DNA of 20,624 nucleotides from Actinomycetota bacterium (GTDB lineage Bacteria > Actinomycetota > Acidimicrobiia > Acidimicrobiales > BP-101), in assembly GCA_030838265.1 (NCBI GenBank), contig JAUTXA010000107.1, forward strand, positions 1 through 20,624, in the 5' to 3' direction. Shown one piece after another: positions 19,915 to 20,624 of this stretch. A program made the position numbers and the translations under genes. How positions within the stretch are numbered: position 1 is the first letter of the stretch; every line of letters starts with the position of its first letter. The notes under the pieces are model-generated. The model saw only the letters and a program-made list of their open reading frames with translations. It had not been told where the DNA came from and did no database searches.

Positions 19915-20624
19915 TCAGCCTCCGGCGGCCTGGCGCTCGCTGACGTCGAGGAAGGTGGCCGTGGCGGCGTGGGCCTTGGCGATGAGCCGGGCCGATTGGC
20001 CGAAGTCGTTGTGCTTCATGGGGCCGGGGTCGATGCCGGGGAGCACCACGACCTCGACACCGTCGGGGGCGTTCTGCGACTCGGTGAGGAACCGGTAGTT
20101 CCGGGCGATCGAGAACGACTGGAGCAGGGCGTCGATGGGCCGCTTGGGCTCGGGACGGGGCCGGTCGAAGTTGCCGACGTGCAAGACGACGATGCGGTCG
20201 GCCCCTAGCTTCACCGCCTTCGACATGGGGACGTTGTCGACGATGGCCCCGTCGATGAACTTCTCGCCCTCGATCACCACCGGTGGGAAGACGGCGGGCA
20301 GGGCGGCCGAGGCCAGGATGGGATCGATGACGTCCCCCGTCGAGAACCACTGCTCGCGCCCTGTCCTCATCGAGGTGGCGACGACGTGAAAGGGGATCTT
20401 GGCCTCGTCGAAGCGGCGGTAGGGGAGGCAGGACTCGAGCAAGGTGCGCAGGCCGGCGTTGGACTGCAGCGAGCGGTACTTGCGGGTCATGAGCAGCAGA
20501 CCCGAGAGGCGGCCGGACGGGCAGATGGCCTCGCCGTCGAGCTGGGACCAGAGCAGTTCGAGCCGGTCGATGCCCTGGACGGTCGGGTCGGCGGCGACGG
20601 CCGCGGCGTTGATGGCGCCGACCG
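19915..20624 (-). CDS. Patatin-like phospholipase (N-terminus missing, runs off right edge)
   Basis: The last 236 residues of a patatin-family serine acyl hydrolase are visible. The frame stays open to the window end, where VGAINAAAVAA is the tail of the GxSxG nucleophile motif (GxSVGAINA in the family); the catalytic serine itself is just outside. The catalytic Asp is in the DGA motif of KFIDGAIVDNVP (20255-20220), with PPVV just before it and LPAVFP upstream, as expected. An internal ATG at 20490 could be mistaken for a start but would lose the nucleophile. It is probably a cytoplasmic or membrane-associated lipase of the RssA/YchK type. It converges on rsfS with 9 bp between. Confidence 0.92.
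   Translation of the reverse strand, partial: VGAINAAAVAADPTVQGIDRLELLWSQLDGEAICPSGRLSGLLLMTRKYRSLQSNAGLRTLLESCLPYRRFDEAKIPFHVVATSMRTGREQWFSTGDVIDPILASAALPAVFPPVVIEGEKFIDGAIVDNVPMSKAVKLGADRIVVLHVGNFDRPRPEPKRPIDALLQSFSIARNYRFLTESQNAPDGVEVVVLPGIDPGPMKHNDFGQSARLIAKAHAATATFLDVSERQAAGG

Noticed and set aside
1..20624. Mobile element, prophage, defence island or CRISPR array
   Set aside because: No transposase, integrase, repeat-spacer pattern or flanking direct repeats; the genes are mostly metabolic and housekeeping.

Overview
The window is very GC-rich and tightly packed, with 23 genes, gaps mostly under 130 bp and many 1-4 bp stop/start overlaps. This density, an F420-type LLM oxidoreductase, a mycothiol-dependent DinB-fold protein, a LytR_C envelope protein, a class II DAHP synthase and many apparently leaderless starts point to an actinobacterium. 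I lean towards an Acidimicrobiia-like lineage, but that placement is inference. No rRNA, tRNA, CRISPR array, insertion sequence, integrase or phage gene is visible; the region reads as chromosomal.

Layout. (1) 1-930: an ECF-type sigma factor cut by the left edge, divergent from a cysteine-free Rrf2 regulator. (2) 975-3793, minus strand: an assimilatory sulfur operon, sulfite reductase -> APS reductase -> solo Nfu N-terminal domain, with a 31-bp palindromic operator candidate over its promoter. (3) 3896-7593: a secreted M23 peptidase with a repeat domain, class II DAHP synthase, and divergent rsgA. (4) 7590-10749, minus strand: OmpR-type regulator -> histidine kinase -> DUF4173-like membrane protein, each start overlapping the previous stop. 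(5) 10825-13416: an Lrp/AsnC regulator divergent from a coupled pair encoding a heme-oxygenase-like diiron oxidase (HDO) and 4-hydroxyphenylpyruvate dioxygenase (HPPD). (6) 13489-17617: DinB-fold/MDMPI protein, VOC protein, LLM oxidoreductase, SDR and a serine beta-lactamase-family hydrolase. (7) 17661-19905: nadD, a degenerate LCP plus LytR_C protein, and rsfS. (8) 19915 to the end: a patatin-like phospholipase cut by the right edge.

How the genes work together. Region 2 reduces APS to sulfite and then sulfide, probably under Rrf2-type control. Region 5 suggests oxygen-dependent chemistry on a tyrosine-derived compound, with HDO and HPPD made from one coupled message. In region 4 the kinase has almost no external sensor, so the coupled membrane protein may be its input or output partner. 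Region 7 is a housekeeping cluster for NAD synthesis, envelope and ribosome control.

The most promising novelty leads are the HDO-HPPD pair, the sulfite reductase carrying a full four-cysteine cluster motif in both halves, the operator in front of it, and the leaderless and bidirectional promoter architecture.
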